64,000 nt of DNA from Pogonophryne albipinna (taxonomy: Eukaryota; Chordata; Actinopteri; Perciformes; Artedidraconidae). This document shows, piece by piece, positions 59,301 through 64,000 of the stretch. Positions within the stretch are counted from its first letter, which is position 1. Each line of letters begins with the position of its first letter. The stretch covers positions 6,779,527 to 6,843,526 of the forward strand of contig CM053256.1 in NCBI GenBank assembly GCA_028583405.1. The letters are read 5' to 3'. The notes below the pieces were generated by a model. It searched no databases. It saw only the letters and a program-made list of their open reading frames with translations, and was not told the origin of the DNA. The position numbers and the translations under genes were made by a program.

Positions 59301-61050
59301 ATGGACACCAACTCCAGCTCCGCCTCCTCCTGCGCGTCAGACAGCGGAGAGGATGAGTCCCTCATTGCTTTGAACAGGCAGCACCAAGAGGCCTTTGCAT
59401 TCGGCCAGCAGAGGGCGCAGCTACAGGGCCAGGCGTCGCCCACGTTGAGCAGCGCCGCCCTGGAGGTGGGGGGTGACGGCCGGGCGGAGGAGGAGCAGCA
59501 GCAGCAGGAGAACTGGAGCTGCTGGAACAACAATGCAGTTGTGGGGGGGTACCAGCAAGGTTCTTACAGTAAAGTCCAACACGTCAGCAACACTGCTTAC
59601 AGCGAGGAGAAGGTTCACCAGCAGCAGCCTCAGCAGCTCAACAGCACCCTGAAGTGTGAGCCGTCAGATGACAGCAACACACAACATGGGTTTAACACAA
59701 AACCGGCCTCAAGTGGTTACAATGGACCAACCAGCTGCGTGAATAATAGAGCATACTTGGTGAGTTATCTATCTATTCATCTATAAAAACATATTTCTAT
59801 TCTGCTTTTACCACTGAAGTTAAAGCTTTGATGAGCCTCTCTGATTGACCTTCTGTCTGAATGTTTCTCCAGGTCTGTCCAATGAACGCTTCACCCTACG
59901 TGGACCCCCACAAGCCGAGCCAGGAGATCTGGGAGGAGTTCTCCATGAGTTTCACCCCCGCCGTGCGGGATGTGGTCGACTTTGCCAAGAGGATCTCGGG
60001 CTTCTGCGACCTCCCAGAGCACGACCAGGTCGGCCTGTTGAAAGCTGGAACTTTTGAGGTAAGAGGGCAAACAAGCAACATTTTAAAGTGAAACACTGCA
60101 GGCTCTTTAAACACTAGGAGCCAATGTGGCTCTCCCAAACAGAGCTGTGAATAATATCTGCTCTGAAAGTTTCAACAGAAATAAAAGAGACTTCACAATT
60201 TTTTCTTTTTGCACAACTGAGATTAAATATACGTTTTTCATCATATAACCACCATCAGATTTATTATACAGACAGATTAAATTGCTTACCTGCACAAACC
60301 AAACCATAAACTAAAGAAACCCTTCCCTTTTCTGACTCCCAGGTGCTGATGGTCAGATTTGCCTCCCTGTTCAACGCCGTCGAGCGGACGGTGACCTTCC
60401 TGAGTGGAAAGCGTTACAGCCTTGACACGCTGCGGGCGCTGGGCGCCGGCGAGCTGCTCAACTCCATGTGTGAGTTCAGCGAGAAGCTGGCTGCGCTGAG
60501 GCTGGACTCTGAGGAAATGAACCTCTTCACAGCCGTGGTGCTCGTCTCAGCCGGTAAGAACACACTTTGAATATTTTCATGTATGAGAGCACATTGGAAT
60601 GGACAAGTTATTCACTATTGCTGTTAGAAGGCTCTTTATGAACCTTGCAGTGAGAATATATGATCTATTTGAATTTAATCAACATATAGACCTATACACA
60701 GCATTAAAACAACTATTGATGTATTTAAGGGCAACCACACTGCACTACACATTCAATTTGTTAGATCAGTCCCTCTGATGTAATTTAAAACATTATTAAA
60801 GCCCTGCTCTGTCTGACATTGACCTTTTCTCCCCTCTTGTCCCGGCACAGATCGTTCAGGGATCCAGGACCTGAACTCGGTCGAGGCCCTGCAGGACAAA
60901 CTGATCCGGGGTCTGAGGAACTTGGTGATGCAGAACCACGGCGAAGAGTCGGCCACCACCTTCACCAAGCTGCTGCTCAAGCTTCCCGAGCTGCGTTCAC
61001 TCAACAACATGCACTCGGAGGAACTGCTGTCCTTCAAAGTGCACCCTTGA
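56286..61050 (+). CDS. nr1d2: Nuclear receptor Rev-erb beta (NR1D2), eight coding exons, 603 aa
   Basis: Haem-sensing orphan nuclear receptor; a repressor that binds RORE and Rev-DR2 sites and recruits NCoR, linking the circadian clock to metabolism. Joins: 56286-56316, 58318-58554, 58639-58727, 58818-58962, 59047-59759, 59873-60058, 60343-60553, 60851-61050, giving 603 codons plus TGA (I recall 579 in human). N-terminal [18 protein letters not shown]; two C4 zinc fingers at C98-C118 and C135-C154 with P-box EGCKG (116-120); hinge KREKQRM, then a long Ser/Gln-rich linker (to ~405); ligand-binding domain ~406-603. C407 (VCPMN) and H592 (NNMHSEE) match the human haem ligands C384 and H568. It ends ...FKVHP without helix 12, as in Rev-erbs. 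NR1D2 rather than NR1D1 is supported by the C-terminus, SPYVDPHK and the ube2e neighbours; the a/b paralog is not resolved. Confidence 0.96.
56934..57177. promoter_or_regulatory. nr1d2: nr1d2 intron-1 cluster of NF-Y, E-box and RORE motifs
   Basis: Two inverted CCAAT boxes of identical context (CTCTGATTGG at 56934-56943 and 56990-56999), then an E-box CACGTG (57083-57088) 2 bp from an E'-box AACGTG (57091-57096), a minus-strand ROR/Rev-erb-like site (TGACCTAGATC, 57111-57121; 10 of 11 consensus positions) and another E-box CACGTG (57172-57177). The stretch is CpG-richer than the rest of the intron. NF-Y sites of this kind usually mark promoters, so an internal start giving a shorter N-terminus is possible, otherwise an intronic clock enhancer. 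Motif evidence only. Confidence 0.5.
57773..57780 (+). promoter_or_regulatory. nr1d2: D-box (PAR-bZIP/E4BP4 site) in nr1d2 intron 1
   Basis: TTATGTAA is an exact match to the D-box consensus TTAYGTAA bound by DBP/TEF/HLF and by the repressor NFIL3. D-boxes commonly accompany E-boxes and ROREs in clock genes. A single 8-mer could be chance. Confidence 0.35.
58318..58554 (+). CDS. nr1d2: nr1d2 coding exon 2
   Basis: Codes [18 protein letters not shown] and a Ser/Pro-rich A/B domain up to KSNIT; acceptor CTCCACAG, donor A|GTAAGC. The conserved start of the exon fixes the frame. Confidence 0.93.
58639..58727 (+). CDS. nr1d2: nr1d2 coding exon 3 (first zinc finger)
   Basis: K90 to K119: [20 protein letters not shown] then GVHACEGCK. 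It holds the four Cys of finger 1 (98, 101, 115, 118) and most of the P-box. Acceptor TTTGCAG, donor AAG|GTGAGA. Confidence 0.97.
58818..58962 (+). CDS. nr1d2: nr1d2 coding exon 4 (second zinc finger)
   Basis: [20 protein letters not shown] then [20 protein letters not shown] and LSVGMSRD; Cys 135, 141, 151 and 154 form finger 2. Acceptor TTCCTTAG, donor G|GTGAGC. Confidence 0.97.
59047..59759 (+). CDS. nr1d2: nr1d2 coding exon 5 (hinge and linker)
   Basis: The 713-bp exon starts [20 protein letters not shown] (C-terminal extension that reads the 5' AT part of the response element), followed by a low-complexity linker rich in Ser, Gln, Asn and Glu, with a SS-rich block at about 222-262 and EEEQQQQ. 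It ends NNRAYL. The linker accounts for the extra length over human NR1D2. Confidence 0.95.
59873..60058 (+). CDS. nr1d2: nr1d2 coding exon 6 (start of ligand-binding domain)
   Basis: V406 to E467: [20 protein letters not shown], then [20 protein letters not shown] and the helix-3 region. It contains the haem/thiolate Cys C407 as its second residue. C450 (GFCDL) replaces the Arg of the mammalian GFRDL. Acceptor TTTCTCCAG, donor GAG|GTAAGA. Confidence 0.96.
60343..60553 (+). CDS. nr1d2: nr1d2 coding exon 7
   Basis: [20 protein letters not shown] to ...[11 protein letters not shown]: helices 4-8 of the ligand-binding domain. Acceptor GACTCCCAG, donor G|GTAAGA. Confidence 0.96.
60851..61050 (+). 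CDS. nr1d2: nr1d2 last coding exon
   Basis: [20 protein letters not shown] ... [18 protein letters not shown], then [12 protein letters not shown] and TGA. H592 is the expected axial haem ligand. There is no AF-2 helix, so no coactivator surface, as in all Rev-erbs. Confidence 0.97.
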
Positions 61051-62100
61051 AATCTTCCTGAGGGGTCACACCTCCACCTAATCCACACACCTCCACCACC
61101 ACCACCTCCACCAGGACCTGCCTCTATCTTCCCCCTCACCCTCCCTGTTCGACCAACCCAGTTGTTTGTTTCTAGAATGTATTGAAAGTTATTTTTTATT
61201 CTATTTTTGTTAAGTCGACCATCTGGGGTCTGAAGAGAGAAAAATATAAAACATGTACTGTATTTATAGAAGAGATGGCTCGTTGCACACAAACACACGC
61301 AAGTGCATGTGTGTCAGAGGTTCTTAGTTTTGCAAACTTGGAGGCGCTTTTCAATTCTCCAGAGAACGAAGAGTACTTAAATGGCTTTGTGAAAAGATAT
61401 GAGTAGAAACCAATAGTCGATTCCAAAGTGTGTTCTCTGATGAGAGGGTGAATGTGAGAGACAATATGAACCTTACATACTGCATGTTTGTTTGGTCCAA
61501 TATTTGACTGATACATGTCGCAAGGAAGGCAAGCTATCAGAAAATGTATTGAAGAATGTGTGACGACCGCTGCTAATGCATGGCTGTACTTAATGCATGG
61601 CTGTACTTAATGCATGGCTGTACTTAATGCATGGCTGTACTTAATGCATGGCTGTACTTAATGCAAACTATTATTACTTGGATCTTCTCCCCTTGCCTCA
61701 GAAAGCATCAGTTCAAAGTTTCAGCATTTATAGTGTTTTTATTATTATTTTTTACTTGTGTTTGTCAACTGCCTGTACACTGCCTGATGATTTCTGGAGG
61801 AGTTTTTTCAGCAACACTACATTTGCCCATGTTCTGGAGCAGAAAAACCAAGTAACATGTAAAGGCTACATGTAAACGTGTTTGCTGTTTATCCCACTTT
61901 CTGTTTTTTTGGTGTTTTTAATCAAAGTTTGTGTGCATTCAGCATAGCACTGAATTTGATGTGGTTGTCATATATTTTGTTGAAATATCGGTTTCTTCAA
62001 CTGGCAACAATGCCATATGTAAATATCTATATAAATACAAAATATATATATATAAATATCTGATGAATATAGAGTATAAATACAAGTGAAGAATACTCTT
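61051..62100 (+). other. nr1d2: nr1d2 3' UTR (end not resolved)
   Basis: AT-rich non-coding DNA after the stop, beginning with a C-rich stretch of CCACC repeats (about 61080-61115). No convincing AATAAA was found in the first kilobase; variant signals are possible. It contains the 17-bp minisatellite at 61575-61665. Confidence 0.4.
61575..61665 (+). repeat. 17-bp minisatellite, 5.3 copies
   Basis: The unit AATGCATGGCTGTACTT is repeated five times without a mismatch (61575-61659), followed by AATGCA. The perfect identity points to recent expansion. It probably lies in the nr1d2 3' UTR, so copy number may vary in the mRNA. Confidence 0.97.
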
Positions 62101-62414
62101 TGTATTTTGTGTTTTTATTGATATCCAAGTATTTTTGCACATATCAATCTTCAGGGTAGTAGCGACTGTTATCCACTGGGTGGAGCTATTTTTACACCTT
62201 GATTTCAACTCACTTGAGAAACCCTGTTAGTTTGTCTTTGCAAGTTGTTGCAGAATTTGAATGATTTTATTGTCCAATACTCAATAAGTAGCTTCTCTTC
62301 AGAGAGATTTTCTTATTTACTTGAATTTAAAATCAGCTGAGCTGCACAATTTTTTTATTTTTTTTTAAAGAAGACGCTCGTCTCAAATCCTTCTCTCATA
62401 GGTATTTCATTTAA

Positions 62415-63496
62415 AGGTCCCATGTCATGGCCATTTCTACTGATCATAATTCCATTGTTGAGGTCTACTAAAATAGATTTATATTGTGCAATGTTCCAAA
62501 CTCACATTGGTTTCTCATACAGCATCTCTGTATATGTATAGTATGCATACTTGCCAACCTTGAGGACTCAGAAATCGGGAGCATTTCAAAACCACCGCGG
62601 GGCGGGGGGGGCTGTATTAGATTAACATTAACATGCTTATTGTAGTTGTAAGTGCAATGTCTTGCGGCCTGTAGCACCATCCTTGATGGAGCATATGTGT
62701 GGGCTGGACCTGTATTTTACAGGACAGGAGTGAGCAGAGGGTCGTGTTGTCGATTCTTGTTCTGTTTTATGTGACTATCTGCCTCACCCTCTCAGACTTT
62801 CAGTTGCGCACACTACTAAAGAGACGCGCTACCATGGAAACCAAACAATGGTGTAGCTGTATTAAAGTCCGAGTGGAAACAATCCTGAGTAACTCTGATT
62901 TTGTCAGAAATCGGGAGAAATGCGGGAGAAATATGACCCCGGGAGGAAACCGGGAGAGGGCAATGAAATCGGGAGTCTCCCGCAAAAATCGGGAGGGTTG
63001 GCAACTATGATAGTATGTGTATTCACTCTCTGTCCTAAACGGCTTGTTGGAGCTCCCCCCCCCCTCCCTGTGAGCCCAGTGGCCGTCTGCGAGACAGCGA
63101 GACACAGCGAAACCCAGCCCGAAAACAAACACCCGCAGCCTGGCTGGGAGTTTGTGTGTGTGCTCAGGCTGAGTTCCGCGGTATCTCGCTGTCTCGCCGA
63201 CCCCACACCAGGGAGCCAGCTCACAGTGTCCCGTTCCTCGCAGCAGCGAGCCTCGCAACGTCCCGCCGAGTGTGTGTGTGTGTGAGGAAGTCCGCGTATT
63301 GGTCCAAACGTAACGGCTCCGCAGATTGGGCCAAATGGACCAATCCGCGGAGCAGTTACGTTACGTCCCTATACCCAAGAAATAAAAAATGGAAAAAGAG
63401 AAATATCCAACGAGGCGTTCTGGGGCAGCATAGACAGGTCTTTTCTAGTTGTACTCTAATAATGGGTAATAACCAGAAAAGCATGACATGGGACCT
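62415..63496. mobile_element. TTAA-flanked MITE interrupted by a second transposon
   Basis: Ends AGGTCCCATGTCATG and CATGACATGGGACCT are exact inverted repeats, with TTAA on both sides (62411-62414 and 63497-63500). Counting flanking CATTTAA/TTAAATG, the inverted match is 22 bp. About 0.6 kb belongs to this element; the rest is the hAT insertion at 62546-63009. The right part is CpG-rich, with poly-C and TG runs. Confidence 0.85.
62546..63009. mobile_element. hAT-type MITE nested in the TTAA element
   Basis: Ends CATACTTGCCAACC and GGTTGGCAACTATG are inverted with one mismatch, flanked by the perfect 8-bp duplication ATAGTATG (62538-62545 and 63010-63017). Subterminal repeats of ATCGGGAG are abundant at the right end (62911-62996). 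No transposase. It must be younger than its host element. Confidence 0.9.
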
Positions 63497-63503
63497 TTAA
63501 ATG

Positions 63504-64000
63504 CCGGATAAAGCGCTCAGAATGTATGATCATTGTATTAAAAGATATGTTTCAGAATAACATTTATACTTATGAGTATTCATAGCACACTAAACATACA
63601 ACAAGGTGACATTTTAGGATTGATTAAAACCACCTCGATGCAGAGCAAGTCCACAGATTTGAAGCCAAAATTGCAGACCCAAAACTTCTAAATCTCTAAA
63701 ATCTGGCTGCAGAATTCCACATACATTAAATACAGTAATTGTACTCGTTATATGGTAAAAGCAGGAGCTACATATCAGTGAGAACGAGGTATAAAACAAA
63801 TCACTTAAAACAGCTGAGGATACTTTTCTCAGATATTTAACTGTAGGCTAATTTATTTTCAAGTCAGTGTTTTAAGAGTGGAGATTGTGTTTGTATTCAG
63901 AGCTCTTATAATGTAAATTGTCAGCAACTATTTACGAGTTTAAAGTCCAACGATCCATGAGCAGGCTGCACAATAGTCACTTACTCGTAGCAATTCATCA
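63504..64000. other. Downstream intergenic DNA
   Basis: AT-rich sequence with no recognised gene or repeat up to the window end. In mammals THRB follows NR1D2 on the opposite strand; nothing of it is visible here. Confidence 0.4.

Noticed and set aside
59003..59533. 176-codon antisense frame over nr1d2 exon 5
   Set aside because: Mirror of the Ser/Gln/Glu-rich linker coding sequence; low-complexity Cys-Ser and Glu-rich translation is expected from the opposite strand.
60753..61298. 181-codon antisense frame over the last nr1d2 exon
   Set aside because: Shadow of the true coding strand; its Gly run comes from the CCACC repeats in the 3' UTR.

Overview
The window is nuclear DNA of a ray-finned fish, most likely a percomorph-type teleost. 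The genes are vertebrate, with multi-exon structure, GT-AG introns and non-coding first exons near CpG-rich promoters. The spaces between them hold repeats typical of teleosts: hAT-type MITEs with 8-bp target duplications, MITEs flanked by TTAA, L2/CR1-type LINE fragments ending in (TGTAA)n, and CA, TA and poly-G/C microsatellites. The species cannot be named from the sequence.

Three protein-coding genes lie head to tail on the + strand. (1) ube2e2 (coding 13082-35164, five coding exons, 201 aa) and (2) ube2e1 (coding 40036-51544, five coding exons, 194 aa) are tandem class III ubiquitin-conjugating enzymes (E2) with the same intron positions and phases. (3) nr1d2 (coding 56286-61050, eight coding exons, 603 aa) is the haem-binding nuclear receptor Rev-erb beta, a repressor in the circadian clock. 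As I recall it, the mammalian order is UBE2E2-UBE2E1-NKIRAS1-RPL15-NR1D2. The order is kept here, but no NKIRAS1 or RPL15 is seen in the roughly 4 kb between ube2e1 and nr1d2.

Layout. 1-11.4 kb is repeat-bearing intergenic DNA: a LINE 3' end at the window edge, a ~760-bp inverted-repeat element, degenerate repeat units and a TTAA-flanked MITE. 11.4-35.9 kb is ube2e2, whose third intron is 14 kb and probably carries cis-regulatory DNA; an L2-like LINE lies just upstream of its exon 5. 36-38.3 kb is intergenic. 38.3-51.7 kb is ube2e1, whose introns hold a 500-bp fold-back element built on (TA)n, three hAT-like MITEs and another copy of the same LINE family. 51.7-55.8 kb is intergenic. 55.85-~62 kb is nr1d2, with clock-type cis elements around exon 1 and in intron 1 and a 17-bp minisatellite in the 3' UTR. 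62.4-63.5 kb is a MITE with a second transposon nested in it.

Two observations stand out. Coding exons 4 and 5 of ube2e2 and ube2e1 are almost identical at the DNA level, silent sites included (132/133 and 148/148 bases), while the neighbouring exons and introns have diverged; this is the signature of recurrent gene conversion between old tandem paralogs. And nr1d2 carries a compact set of matches to E-boxes, ROR/Rev-erb elements, NF-Y sites and a D-box, suggesting a conserved clock-controlled promoter plus an internal promoter or enhancer in intron 1. No new RNA gene, CRISPR array or clearly new protein family was seen.
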